From positions 1 through 38,080 of the forward strand of contig CAYMAI010000014.1 of the NCBI GenBank assembly GCA_964388445.1: DNA of 38,080 nt. Direction: 5' to 3'. This DNA comes from CAYMAI01 sp964388445 (GTDB lineage Bacteria; 4484-113; JAGGVC01). The notes beneath the pieces are model-generated. The model did no database searches, was not told the DNA's origin, and saw nothing but the letters and a program-made list of their open reading frames with translations. A program made the position numbers and the translations under genes. Below are positions 1 through 7,331 of the stretch, one piece after another. The stretch's first letter is position 1; every line of letters starts with the position of its first letter.

Positions 1-298
1 TGCCTTTAAGCCGCTTTTTCATCTCTGGGCTTAGTTCGAATTCGGCCGGATGCGTGTAAAAAGGCATGGAATAGAATGTGACCATCGCCTTGTGCAAAAT
101 TATCCCCGCAACGTAAACGATTTGCGGCTTGGTGCCGCCCCGAATCACGGCTTCGCGCTTGCCCACAAGCCCAAGCATCGGCTTTTCCTCTTTCGCGGTC
201 GAGCCTTCAAGCCGATCCCGAAGGTCGAGCCCCTTCGAGTGCTTCTTTAACAGCGCGCCGATTTTCTCGAAAATCGCCTCGAGCCCGGATTGATCCAT
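1..298 (-). CDS. DUF1801-like protein, C-terminal part cut by the window edge
   Basis: The reading frame is open from an ATG at 298 down to base 1, giving 99 residues and no stop, so the C-terminus lies outside the window. A GGGGAG Shine-Dalgarno sits seven bases before the ATG and fixes the start. The stretch with VTFYSMPFYTHPAEF followed by a KKRLKG segment resembles the small DUF1801 (YdhG-like) fold, whose members carry a similar 'Y.MP.YTHP' strand and a K-rich segment before a conserved SCF motif. That motif would fall beyond the edge. The function of the family is poorly known. The family match is from memory and moderate; that this is a gene is firmer. Confidence 0.6.
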   Translation of the reverse strand, partial: MDQSGLEAIFEKIGALLKKHSKGLDLRDRLEGSTAKEEKPMLGLVGKREAVIRGGTKPQIVYVAGIILHKAMVTFYSMPFYTHPAEFELSPEMKKRLKG

Positions 299-362
299 TC
301 GTATGCTCCCCGGCCGGAGAAACCGGCACGATTTGTAATACCCGCGCAGATTGCACTTTCAC

Positions 363-1709
363 TCACTTCGCTGCACTCACCACTTGCCGGCGTTTTCCCG
401 TGCCTTCGGGGTCGTAAAGCTCGCGCGGAATTTTTTCCACCCGCGTCATCGCAAGTTTGAAATCTTCGCCCAGCCGCGATTCAAGCTTCGCACGCGCGCC
501 GTCGAGCATTTCGGCCGTAAATTCGGGCCGGGCCGAGAAATACAGCGTCGCGGAGTTCGATGTTTCCTGCACGAACACGAATTCGGTTACGGGCAGCCAT
601 CTGAACGCTTCCGCCACCATCAGCCCGCTGACCGTTGTGCCGTCCGGCAGTCTGATGCAGTCCAGCTCCCGCCCGTGAATCGCGGTCATCACCGGAAACG
701 GCCGCCCGCATTCGCACGGCTTCGCGCCCGCGCCCGCAAGCGTCACCCTGTCCTCGATGTCGTAACGAATCAGCGGCATTACGCGATTGTCCAGCGTGGT
801 CAAAAGCAGCCGCCCCTCGCCGCTGTCCGAAATCGTGCCGTCGTCGCGCAAAACCTCCGGATAAACGCGCATGCTGAAAATGTGCCAGTTCCCGAATTCG
901 CACTGTTGAGCTATCGGACCGGCGTCGCGGCTTCCGTATCTCTGGCGGATGGGCGCGTCGAAAAAGTCCGTAATCGCCCGCTCGCTAACCGCGTCCAGCT
1001 GCTCCGCGGTGGGCACGATTTTGTCCGCGGATAGTTTAGCGAGTCCCAATTCGCCCGCGATTTCGGCGAACATCCGAAGCTGGCTTACGTATCCGACAAT
1101 AATGCGCGGCCTTTTGGAAGCCATCAGCGCGTGATATATAGCCACCTTTTCCGGCGTGAGCGAATAGCTTGGAAAAATCCGCTGGCCGATAAGATAATCG
1201 CGCGTCCGGTTTCTTACGCTCGCGGCGAATCCTTTGCGCAGGTCGCTCGCGCCCCAGATATACGCAGCGCCGGAAAACAGCGGGATTTCGCGTCCGTCCG
1301 GGCTTCCCGGCATGCACTCGCCGTACCACTGAAGCGCCAGTCTCGAAACGCGGTCGGTTTTGTCGAACAGCACTTTCGCCCGCCTGCCCGTGCTGCCGCT
1401 CGTATAAATCAAGGTGGCGTTTTCCCGCGGAAATTCGCTCGAATTCATCCGGCCGAAATTTTCCCAAACGTCGGCTTTGTCGAGGACGGGATAGCTTGAC
1501 AATTCCGCGCCTTTGACGCCTCCGGTTTTATCGCGGTAATACGGCACGTTTTTGGCGGCGCGGCCCAATGCTTCCGAAAGCTTGGTATCGATAAATCCCG
1601 CGTACTCGCGCACGTCCATCCGCGCAAGTCCGGCGAGCTTTTCGAGATATTCGAAGACGGGAAGACCCGCCAGTTTGAAATACGCTTTTGCCGCGCCCTT
1701 TCTAAACAC
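363..1709 (-). CDS. Adenylate-forming enzyme of the PaaK/CapK (phenylacetate-CoA ligase-like) family
   Basis: The 448-residue cytosolic protein carries the signature motifs of ATP-dependent acyl-activating enzymes: the phosphate-binding loop IYTSGSTGRRAKV at about residues 101-113, YGSRDAG (A5 type) at 258-264, IRYDIEDRV (A7 type) at 314-322, a CECGRP cysteine pair at 332-337 and HGRELD at 345-350. Length and order match the PaaK/CapK/coenzyme F390 synthetase-like group, in which a carboxylate is adenylated and often passed to CoA. The substrate cannot be read from sequence, and no phenylacetate pathway gene lies nearby, so I give no symbol. The start is a GTG with no Shine-Dalgarno; a TATTAT -10 box lies seven bases before it, which suggests a leaderless mRNA. 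Confidence 0.85.
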   Translation of the reverse strand: MFRKGAAKAYFKLAGLPVFEYLEKLAGLARMDVREYAGFIDTKLSEALGRAAKNVPYYRDKTGGVKGAELSSYPVLDKADVWENFGRMNSSEFPRENATLIYTSGSTGRRAKVLFDKTDRVSRLALQWYGECMPGSPDGREIPLFSGAAYIWGASDLRKGFAASVRNRTRDYLIGQRIFPSYSLTPEKVAIYHALMASKRPRIIVGYVSQLRMFAEIAGELGLAKLSADKIVPTAEQLDAVSERAITDFFDAPIRQRYGSRDAGPIAQQCEFGNWHIFSMRVYPEVLRDDGTISDSGEGRLLLTTLDNRVMPLIRYDIEDRVTLAGAGAKPCECGRPFPVMTAIHGRELDCIRLPDGTTVSGLMVAEAFRWLPVTEFVFVQETSNSATLYFSARPEFTAEMLDGARAKLESRLGEDFKLAMTRVEKIPRELYDPEGTGKRRQVVSAAK

Positions 1710-1716
1710 TCGAAGG

Positions 1717-1722
1717 ATAATA
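1717..1722 (-). promoter_or_regulatory. -10 box of a leaderless promoter for the PaaK-like gene
   Basis: TATTAT on the minus strand ends seven bases before the GTG at 1709. No good -35 hexamer is seen at 17 bases. Transcription would start at about the start codon. Confidence 0.45.
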
Positions 1723-1764
1723 GCACCGCCCGCCGCGGTTTCGGCGTCCTCGCGACCGCCGCGT

Positions 1765-1770
1765 TATAAT
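1765..1770 (+). promoter_or_regulatory. -10 box for the PspC / outer-membrane protein operon
   Basis: TATAAT lies 28 bases before the chosen ATG at 1799, so the transcript would carry a leader of about 20 bases that includes the Shine-Dalgarno site. The -35 region is weak. Confidence 0.45.
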
Positions 1771-1798
1771 GAAACCGGTTTTACGCTCGGAGCGTTCG

Positions 1799-2014
1799 AT
1801 GGAATCAGGTTACAGGCGTTTTCACCGCGTCCGCAAGGGCAAAATCCTGCTCGGACTAATGCAAGGGCTCGGCGAGTATTTCAAAATCGATCCGGTCATT
1901 TTGCGAATCGCGGTCGTTCTTTTGACCGTCCTTACGCAGGCCGGTCTCGCCGTCCCCATCCTCTATTTCATCGTGGCGCTCTGCGTCCCCTACGCGCCGG
2001 AGAGCGAAGCGTGA
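1799..2014 (+). CDS. PspC-domain small membrane protein
   Basis: The 71-residue protein has the typical PspC layout: a basic N-terminus, a short amphipathic stretch with the 'GLMQGLGEYFKIDPVILRIA' pattern, and one hydrophobic segment at about residues 38-62. PspC proteins sit in the inner membrane and are linked to envelope-stress sensing; whether this short stand-alone form does so here is inference. The ATG at 1799 is chosen over an upstream in-frame ATG at 1769 because GGAG lies six bases before it, and because the 1769 codon overlaps the likely -10 box. Its TGA overlaps the GTG start of the next gene, so the two are probably translated together. Confidence 0.8.
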   Translation: MESGYRRFHRVRKGKILLGLMQGLGEYFKIDPVILRIAVVLLTVLTQAGLAVPILYFIVALCVPYAPESEA

Positions 2015-3135
2015 GCGCGCACGTTTCTGCGGCGTCGAAACGAATATTCGCGGCGATTGTTCGCGCGGCTCTGTTTGCCGCGGCAGTTTTCGCCTTGCAG
2101 TCCGGCACGGCGTTCGCGTACAATCCTTATTACGACGATTTTATTTATCTTTCCGCGCGGCCGCTTTCGATGGGCGCGTCCGGCGTCGCGCTTTCGGCCG
2201 AACCATCGAGCGTGTTCTACAATCCCGCAGGCTTTTCCGGCGTCCGCGGCCTGACGCTGATGCACAATCATAGCGGCAGGCATTTCCCGGAAGGCACTTA
2301 TTCCCACGAAGATTCCGCGGGAAAAAAACGGCTCGACGCGGATCATCTCGACGGCGACACGCAGGCGATTATCCTGAGCATTTTGCCGTCCGTCGCGATT
2401 GGCATTGGGTTCAACTTCGAAGGCGAAATGGGCTACGACTACCGCCCGTTTCACGGTATGCCCGCGACCCCATTTCCGGTCGAGCGGCTTTCGCTTGCCG
2501 AACGCATCGAAGCGATTTCCGTCGCGATTTCCCCGTGGACTCAAGCCGGAGTTTCCCGCCGCAGTTTTTTCCACGTTTACGAGCGGCCTGACGGCGGCTA
2601 TTCGCACGGCGCGTATCCGCCGGTTCATCCCGCGGATTTTGAGAACATGAAAAGCTTTCGGTGGAACAGAACGGGCGAGGGCGTCTCGACCGGCGGCAGG
2701 CAATGGATTGCGCCGGGGATTTTTTCCGGCGCGTCATCGTCTTCCGCGGAGTTCGAATACGAGGACGGTTCGTCCGGAGAATTCAGCCGCAGCCGGCGCG
2801 GATATGCGTTCCATCCCGCGGGATGGCTGACGCTGGTATTCGACAAAGACGTTTCTTCGGCAAGTTTCAAAGATTTTGCCGGCAATGCGTCCGCGATTCT
2901 CCCGCGCAAATCGGCAAGCGAATCCTCGTGGGGGTGGGAGATAAACCTGGCGGGGCTGGCGAAACTTCGCGGCGGAAGTTTATCCGGCGATGGAACTAAA
3001 GGCGCCGAAATCAAACTCGGCAAATTGAGCCTGAACTACGCCGAAGCGAAAGCCTATCTTCCGCGAATTCTCGGCGGCGACTCGGGAATCATGCGCAACG
3101 TCCACATTTACGGCTTCACGCTCGCAATTCCATAG
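2011..3135 (+). CDS. Outer-membrane beta-barrel protein (PorV/UPF0164-like N-terminus)
   Basis: The frame is open far upstream, but the GTG at 2011, overlapping the PspC stop as GTGA, is the natural start and gives 374 residues. A signal peptide follows (basic start, hydrophobic core with AALFAAAVFALQSG, cleavage after TAFA). The mature protein begins with a segment of the form LSARPLSMGASGVALSAEPSSVFYNPAGFSG, cut here for length; the 'MG..GVA......YNPAG' pattern is typical of PorV, FadL-like and UPF0164 barrels of diderm bacteria. The remainder is rich in alternating polar and aromatic residues, as expected of strands. It may be a channel or a secretion partner; the role is unknown. Coupling to a PspC-domain protein suggests an envelope role. 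Confidence 0.7.
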   Translation: MSAHVSAASKRIFAAIVRAALFAAAVFALQSGTAFAYNPYYDDFIYLSARPLSMGASGVALSAEPSSVFYNPAGFSGVRGLTLMHNHSGRHFPEGTYSHEDSAGKKRLDADHLDGDTQAIILSILPSVAIGIGFNFEGEMGYDYRPFHGMPATPFPVERLSLAERIEAISVAISPWTQAGVSRRSFFHVYERPDGGYSHGAYPPVHPADFENMKSFRWNRTGEGVSTGGRQWIAPGIFSGASSSSAEFEYEDGSSGEFSRSRRGYAFHPAGWLTLVFDKDVSSASFKDFAGNASAILPRKSASESSWGWEINLAGLAKLRGGSLSGDGTKGAEIKLGKLSLNYAEAKAYLPRILGGDSGIMRNVHIYGFTLAIP

Positions 3136-3160
3136 GCCGTTTACGCTGCATAAAAATTGC

Positions 3161-3203
3161 AAAAAAAAACAGGCTCCGGAGCGAATTCCGCATCCGAAGC
3201 CTG
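3161..3203 (-). terminator. Rho-independent terminator after the acidic lipoprotein gene
   Basis: On the minus strand CAGGCTTCGGA pairs with TCCGGAGCCTG (11 pairs, one G-U) and is followed by nine T. It lies just past the stop at 3222. Confidence 0.85.
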
Positions 3204-3221
3204 GAAATTTTCCCTTAAAAA

Positions 3222-3830
3222 CTACGCCGCGCTGGGCGCCGCGTCCTTCTTCTTGTGCGCCGGGCAGTTCTCGCAAGCGGACTTGTCGCCCGCCGCGCAC
3301 TTGGCGCGATCCTCGCAGTGAACGCCCACGAATTTCAGCGTGCCGTCCTGAGCGGTGGCGAAGTCGTACTCGCCTTTGTCGCCGGCCTTGATTTCCATTT
3401 CCATCCCGCAATCCGGGCATTTCGGAAATCCGTCCGCGAGCGTGAAGGTCTGCTTGACCGGCGTGTCGCCTTCGATGAGCTGAACGTCGATAAGCCCCGA
3501 ATTCATGTCGATGGCCATAATTTCGGCCTGCTTCATGATATAGGTGGAGCCTTCGGTGCCTTCGTCGCCCTCTCCTGCATCGCCCTCGCCGCCTTCACCG
3601 GCTTCGCCTTCTTCGCCCGTCTCGCCTTCGGAGGCGCCGCGGGTTGAGATCGGCGCATCGCCCTCGCCGCTGGCGCCTTCGACGCCCGCGCCTTCCGGAG
3701 CGTCCGTCGGCTGGCCCTGCGAGCCGTAAGTGTCTTCCCCGCCCTCGTCGGTACCGGCCGGGCAGGCGTTCATCATCGCCGCCGCAAACAGCAGCAGCAC
3801 AACCAAAGTCAAAACTCTAAAAATCGGCAT
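3222..3830 (-). CDS. Secreted acidic protein with a cysteine-rich, probably metal-binding C-terminus
   Basis: The 202-residue product starts with a membrane-targeting signal ending near FAAAMMNAC. The cysteine could be lipidated, but the residues before it fit the lipobox poorly. Residues of about 25-92 form a Glu/Gly/Ser-rich low-complexity linker. The C-terminal half has a CPDCGME pair followed by an HCEDRAKC and CENCPAH cluster, resembling zinc-ribbon or metal-binding knuckles. I do not recognise the family. The start has a strong Shine-Dalgarno (AGAGGTG, seven bases before the ATG) and a good promoter upstream, and a terminator follows the stop, so it is a single-gene unit. Similar Gly/Glu linkers occur in the lipoprotein at 15600-17381. 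Confidence 0.7.
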   Translation of the reverse strand: MPIFRVLTLVVLLLFAAAMMNACPAGTDEGGEDTYGSQGQPTDAPEGAGVEGASGEGDAPISTRGASEGETGEEGEAGEGGEGDAGEGDEGTEGSTYIMKQAEIMAIDMNSGLIDVQLIEGDTPVKQTFTLADGFPKCPDCGMEMEIKAGDKGEYDFATAQDGTLKFVGVHCEDRAKCAAGDKSACENCPAHKKKDAAPSAA

Positions 3831-3889
3831 TGCTAATCACCTCTTTAAATCTACTCCGTTCCGCCCTCCAGAACCGTGCGGAAACATGG

Positions 3890-3918
3890 AGGATAGGGAA
3901 TTATGACGCAAATGTCAA
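3890..3918 (-). promoter_or_regulatory. Sigma70-type promoter of the acidic secreted protein gene
   Basis: TTGACA (3913-3918) and TATCCT (3890-3895) are separated by exactly 17 bases on the minus strand. The transcript would have a leader of about 50 bases with a Shine-Dalgarno site. Confidence 0.7.
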
Positions 3919-4000
3919 TTTTACGTTCAATTTCCGTCAAGACGCGCGCAAATGGAACGCTTGAAACTACCGGCGCTTTCGCCCTCGCCAGCACCGGAAT

Positions 4001-4588
4001 TTATCGCGGATCCAGTATGACCAGCCGAGACTCGCTCACCCCGATGTGCCCGAGACCGCCGACCTCGATTATCAGCCGCCCGTCGCCGCTTACGTACTTT
4101 AGCGGAATATAAACGTACGACGGCCTTGCCACGGCCTCGCGCGTGAAGCCGACGCGCACCGGCCGAATTTCAACGCTGTCGTCGGTTTGCGGATTTTTCG
4201 CGGTCACGACCACGTCGGACGAGTTCGGCCTTCCGCCTCTGGACGGGTGCTGGGTGAACGACGGCAACAGCATTTTTACCGGAATAAAACCGCCCGGAAA
4301 CTTGTGCTGCTGGATTTTCTCGAAATACCACTGACCGGTGAACCGCTTTTTGAACTTGAACGGGTTCGAAGTCGAAAGCCAGTAAATTCCGTTTTCCTCG
4401 TCGAACGTGCCGTCGCAGTCGAAATTGTACGAGCGAAGGGCGTCCGCCTGGTCGCTCGGAGAGACGACCTGCGCCTCCCCGTCGGCGCGAATCACGCCCG
4501 GCTTGTCCTGCGCGGCCGCTTCGGGCAACCAAAGCGAAACGCAAAGCGCCGCGGCAATCAAAAGCGAAATCGTAATCCGGTTTTCCAT
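4001..4588 (-). CDS. Secreted protein of unknown family
   Basis: The 195-residue product has a clear signal peptide (basic start, hydrophobic core ending PEAAAQ, cleavage near residue 26). The mature part contains DGTFDEENGIYW, several aromatic-rich strands and a Val/Ile-rich C-terminus, and looks like a small beta-rich periplasmic or surface domain. I recognise no family. The ATG has no Shine-Dalgarno. Instead a near-perfect promoter ends six bases before it, so translation very probably begins at the 5' end of the mRNA. It is divergent from ribH, with the two promoters back to back. Confidence 0.7.
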   Translation of the reverse strand: MENRITISLLIAAALCVSLWLPEAAAQDKPGVIRADGEAQVVSPSDQADALRSYNFDCDGTFDEENGIYWLSTSNPFKFKKRFTGQWYFEKIQQHKFPGGFIPVKMLLPSFTQHPSRGGRPNSSDVVVTAKNPQTDDSVEIRPVRVGFTREAVARPSYVYIPLKYVSGDGRLIIEVGGLGHIGVSESRLVILDPR

Positions 4589-4594
4589 AGCCGG

Positions 4595-4623
4595 ATTTTA
4601 TGCCGCGATAATCGGCCTGTCAA
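4595..4623 (-). promoter_or_regulatory. Near-consensus promoter giving a leaderless mRNA
   Basis: TTGACA (4618-4623), 17 bases, TAAAAT (4595-4600), then six bases (CCGGCT) to the ATG at 4588. This is the clearest example of the leaderless arrangement in the window. Confidence 0.8.
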
Positions 4624-4633
4624 TGCCGCCCAG

Positions 4634-4662
4634 TTGATTTTCGGCCGGATTTCGGCGATAAT
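4634..4662 (+). promoter_or_regulatory. Promoter of the ribH-tpiA operon
   Basis: TTGATT (4634-4639), 17 bases, GATAAT (4657-4662). Start of transcription would be near 4669, leaving a leader of about 40 bases with a Shine-Dalgarno at 4694-4699. No FMN riboswitch is visible. Confidence 0.6.
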
Positions 4663-4707
4663 TCAAGCGGTGGTATCCGGCGGTATTCTGGCGAAGGGGA
4701 ATTGATT

Positions 4708-5196
4708 ATGTTGAACGAGTATTCGGGTAAGCGAATCGGCGTGGACCTGCGCGTCGCGATCGTGGTTAGCAGGTTCAACGACATGGTGACGAAAAGGCTG
4801 CTCGAAGGCGCCATCGACGCGTACAAGCGCCATATTTCGGGCGACGGCGGCAGGGTGGACGTCTTCTGGGTTTCGGGAAGTTTCGAGCTGCCGATGGCGG
4901 CGCGCCGCATTGTCAAAACCGAGCTTTACGAATGCGTCGTCGCGCTCGGCTGCCTTATTCGCGGCGAAACCGACCATTACGACCTGCTCGCGAACGAAGT
5001 TAGCAAAGGACTCGCCCAAATCTCCATCAAAAGCGTAATCCCCATCGCGTTCGGCGTGGTCACGGCGGACAACATCGAGCAGGCGCTTTCGCGCGCCGGC
5101 ATCAAGGAAGGCAACAAAGGCTTCGACGCCATGACGACCGCCATCGAAACCGTGAACCTTTACCGTCAGATTGCGGAAGTCGAAAAAGAATCGTAA
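4708..5196 (+). CDS. ribH: 6,7-dimethyl-8-ribityllumazine synthase
   Basis: This 162-residue enzyme catalyses the penultimate step of riboflavin synthesis, joining 5-amino-6-ribitylaminouracil with dihydroxybutanone phosphate. The lumazine synthase signatures are present: SRFND near residue 22, VSGSFELP, ALGCLIRGETDHYD with the catalytic-region histidine, PIAFGVVTADNIEQA and NKGFDAM near the C-terminus. Length is normal for the family. The ATG at 4708 has AGGGGA eight bases upstream; an in-frame TTG at 4702 is too close to that site. No other riboflavin gene is in the window. tpiA starts 49 bases after the stop, and the two probably form one transcript. Confidence 0.95.
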   Translation: MLNEYSGKRIGVDLRVAIVVSRFNDMVTKRLLEGAIDAYKRHISGDGGRVDVFWVSGSFELPMAARRIVKTELYECVVALGCLIRGETDHYDLLANEVSKGLAQISIKSVIPIAFGVVTADNIEQALSRAGIKEGNKGFDAMTTAIETVNLYRQIAEVEKES

Positions 5197-5245
5197 GCCA
5201 GTTTCGCGGCTTGCCGCAATCGCGCTGGTGCCGGAGGAGAGAATT

Positions 5246-6016
5246 ATGAGGACGCCTCTTCTTGCCGCAAATTGGAAGCTTTACAAATCGCTTGCGGAGG
5301 CGCTGGCATATGCCGATGCGCTTTTAGCCGCGCTCGATGCCGAAGGTGACTGCCTCCGCGTCGAACTTGCGGTCTGTCCGCCGTTTCCCCTTTTATATCC
5401 GCTGGCGGAAGCGTTCAAGGGCAGCTCCGTTTCCGTCGGCGCCCAGAACGTTTCGGAATATCTCGAAGGCGCGTTCACCGGCGAGACCGGAATAAACCAA
5501 CTCGACGGACTCGGACTCGGATACGTGATAATCGGCCACAGCGAACGCCGCAACGTTTTTCGCGAATCTAACGAAGCTATTGCGGACAAGCTGAAAATCG
5601 CGCTTACGAAAAGCTCGCTCGTCCCGATTTTGTGCGTCGGCGAGCCGCTCGACTATCGAAAGGACGGAAGGGAACTCGACTTCGTGAAATCCCAGCTTCA
5701 AACGGCGCTGAAAGACGTCGAGCCGTCCGATGCCGAGCGCATCGTTATCGCTTACGAGCCGATTTGGGCAATCGGCACGGGAGTGAACGCCGAGCCGAAA
5801 GACGCCGAAGAAATGGCGGCGGAAATACGCGATTGGCTGTCCGGCAGCTTCGGCATCGCCGCGGCGCAATCGGTCCGCATTCTTTACGGCGGAAGCATCA
5901 AACCGGCCAATTGGAAGGATATTTACGCCGGTCCGAACGTTGACGGCGGGCTGGTGGGCGGCGCGTCCCTCGACCCCGCCGATTTTTACACGCTCTACCA
6001 GCTTATGCTTGGTTGA
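5246..6016 (+). CDS. tpiA: Triose-phosphate isomerase
   Basis: This 256-residue TIM-barrel enzyme interconverts dihydroxyacetone phosphate and glyceraldehyde 3-phosphate in glycolysis. All signatures are present: AANWK with the substrate-binding Asn and Lys near the N-terminus, IGHSERR with the catalytic His, AYEPIWAIGTG with the catalytic Glu and mobile loop, and YGGSIKP in the phosphate-binding region. The ATG at 5246 follows a GGAGGAG site at 5233-5239. The frame stays open further upstream to 5171, but that extension overlaps ribH and lacks a ribosome site. Length is standard. It follows ribH on the same strand. Confidence 0.97.
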   Translation: MRTPLLAANWKLYKSLAEALAYADALLAALDAEGDCLRVELAVCPPFPLLYPLAEAFKGSSVSVGAQNVSEYLEGAFTGETGINQLDGLGLGYVIIGHSERRNVFRESNEAIADKLKIALTKSSLVPILCVGEPLDYRKDGRELDFVKSQLQTALKDVEPSDAERIVIAYEPIWAIGTGVNAEPKDAEEMAAEIRDWLSGSFGIAAAQSVRILYGGSIKPANWKDIYAGPNVDGGLVGGASLDPADFYTLYQLMLG

Positions 6017-6048
6017 CGCCGCCGAGGCAGTTAACGCGCTTCGCGGTG

Positions 6049-6054
6049 TAAAAT
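6049..6054 (+). promoter_or_regulatory. -10 box of a leaderless promoter for the GNAT gene
   Basis: TAAAAT ends six bases before the GTG at 6061. The -35 region is weak. Confidence 0.45.
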
Positions 6055-6060
6055 GCGCTC

Positions 6061-6915
6061 GTGCTCATTCCAGTACCCGACGACAAAATCGACTCCGCGG
6101 TAAATTCCGTCGCGGGCGATGCCAGCCCCGCCGGATGGCTGCTTAAAACCTCGGCACGCGCATTCGCGGACGGCAAGCGGTTTTGCCGGCCGTTCGCTGA
6201 CGATTTGGACAATCCGGGAGTTTTCGTTCTGTTCGGCGAAGACTGGATTAACGCTCACGCGAAAAACGATTCGCTATACCGAAAGATTCTCGAATCGGTT
6301 CTCGAAAGACGCGGAGGCGTGCCGGAGGATTTTCCCGCCGGAGGCGCCTGGGATTCCCGGCCGGAAGGCGAGAAAACACCGTACGTTTTTCTTAATCACT
6401 CCCCCTCCGCTCTTGCACGCGCAGCGCTGGATCTTGGTTTCGTTCATACGGGCGAAGTCGCGGACGTCGAACCAGCCGCTAATCTGTGGTTTATCGAAGG
6501 AAATCGCGATTTTTCCGCGCTTGTCAAATACGAATGCCGTTTGTTCGAAGGCGGCGAGCTTTACGAAGTTATAAAGGCGGGCTGGCCGCACGGAAGCGAG
6601 GACGGAAGATATATAAAATGGTGTCTTGACGCCGGTCCCAGCTTCGCATGCTACGACGGCGGCAAAATAGTTTGCGCAAGTTCGACGCACCTTTCGGGAA
6701 CGATGGGAATGATCTATACGCCTGACGAGTATCGGGGCAAGGGGTATGCGTCGAGCCTTGCCGCATTTCAGACAACCGAAATGCTTCGCCGGAATAAAAT
6801 TGCGATAGCGCATATCTGGCATTCCAACGAACCGAGCCGTTCGCTCGTGAAAAAACTCGGCTTTTCCATGTATTCCGGCTGGTTCGGATGGTGGCGGATG
6901 AGTTTCCCGAATTAG
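6061..6915 (+). CDS. GNAT-family N-acetyltransferase
   Basis: The 284-residue protein has an N-terminal domain of unknown type and a C-terminal GNAT fold. In the latter, GMIYTPDEYRGKGYASSL supplies the acetyl-CoA pyrophosphate loop (R/Q-x-x-G-x-G/A, here YRGKGYA), and the segment with HSNEPSRSLVKKLGF is the usual C-terminal N-x-x-S-x-x-x-x-x-x-x-GF motif. The substrate is unknown; the layout resembles FR47/GCN5-related proteins that acetylate small amines or protein N-termini. The start is a GTG with no Shine-Dalgarno and a TAAAAT box six bases before it, which suggests a leaderless mRNA. It follows tpiA by 44 bases and may also be read from that operon. Confidence 0.85.
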   Translation: MLIPVPDDKIDSAVNSVAGDASPAGWLLKTSARAFADGKRFCRPFADDLDNPGVFVLFGEDWINAHAKNDSLYRKILESVLERRGGVPEDFPAGGAWDSRPEGEKTPYVFLNHSPSALARAALDLGFVHTGEVADVEPAANLWFIEGNRDFSALVKYECRLFEGGELYEVIKAGWPHGSEDGRYIKWCLDAGPSFACYDGGKIVCASSTHLSGTMGMIYTPDEYRGKGYASSLAAFQTTEMLRRNKIAIAHIWHSNEPSRSLVKKLGFSMYSGWFGWWRMSFPN

Positions 6916-7049
6916 ATTGCTATTGCGTGTTAGCCCTTCGTTGTCGGGGCACGGGGTTGTGAATATGTGAAAATGCGTCACAAGCAGGGCCGGTATAACT
7001 TTTTTGTAAATCGTTTGTTTCATGTGTCGCATTTTTGACGAAATCGCGG

Positions 7050-7055
7050 TATAAT
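7050..7055 (+). promoter_or_regulatory. -10 box upstream of the candidate non-coding RNA
   Basis: TATAAT at 7050-7055. TTGACG occurs at 7035-7040, but only nine bases separate the two, so the -35 element is uncertain. Transcription would start at about 7062. Confidence 0.45.
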
Positions 7056-7061
7056 CGATTT

Positions 7062-7180
7062 AGTCGCCCGGATAGAGCTCGTTTTCCCCCCCCGACGGCG
7101 GGTTCACCGAGGCGACCAAGTCCTCATTTTGGTTACCTGCATTTAAACAGGCTTTCCGTTCGGAAGGCCTGTTTTTTTTT
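7062..7180 (+). ncRNA. Candidate structured RNA of unknown class
   Basis: A transcription unit of about 120 bases lies between a TATAAT box and a strong terminator, with no credible reading frame on either strand. It has an outer stem GTCGCC (7063-7068) with GGCGAC (7111-7116). Inside are eight consecutive C (7086-7093) and a possible CCCG/CGGG hairpin (7091-7102). A second hairpin pairs ACCAA (7115-7119) with TTGGT (7129-7133). I compared it mentally with SRP RNA, 6S RNA, tmRNA, c-di-GMP, fluoride and guanidine riboswitches, and found no convincing match. As the next downstream gene on this strand is tRNA-Sec with its own promoter, a cis-riboswitch role is less likely than a trans-acting RNA. 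Confidence 0.4.
7147..7180 (+). terminator. Rho-independent terminator of the candidate RNA
   Basis: ACAGGCTTTCC pairs with GGAAGGCCTGT around a GTTC loop (11 pairs, one G-U), followed by nine T at 7172-7180. Confidence 0.85.
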
Positions 7181-7317
7181 GCGTTCTGGCGGCTTTTGTT
7201 AAGACCAAGCTAGTCTAGTCGTGATGGGGCGATTACGCGGCAGGGCGGTTCCGTCTTCCGGCCAAATGCAATTCGGGCACAAGCGGCCTAATGCCGCGCC
7301 GGCGCACGGCGTTGAGA

Positions 7318-7323
7318 TATAAT
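7318..7323 (+). promoter_or_regulatory. -10 box of the tRNA-Sec gene
   Basis: TATAAT eight bases before the first base of the tRNA (7332), so transcription would begin almost at the mature 5' end. No good -35 is seen. Confidence 0.5.
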
Positions 7324-7331
7324 CGTTTCGC

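Noticed and set aside
1769..1798. Upstream ATG for the PspC gene
   Set aside because: It overlaps the TATAAT box and lacks a ribosome site, while the ATG at 1799 has GGAG at six bases.
4624..4707. FMN riboswitch before ribH
   Set aside because: The leader is only about 40 bases and shows none of the conserved FMN-element segments.
7035..7055. TTGACG and TATAAT as a complete promoter of the candidate RNA
   Set aside because: Only nine bases separate them, far from the usual 16-18, so I claim only the -10 box.
7063..7119. tRNA-like pattern (GTCGCC ... GGTTCACC ... GGCGACCA)
   Set aside because: The 5' and 3' ends pair and a CCA-like end follows, but there is no D arm, anticodon arm or proper T loop and the span is too short.
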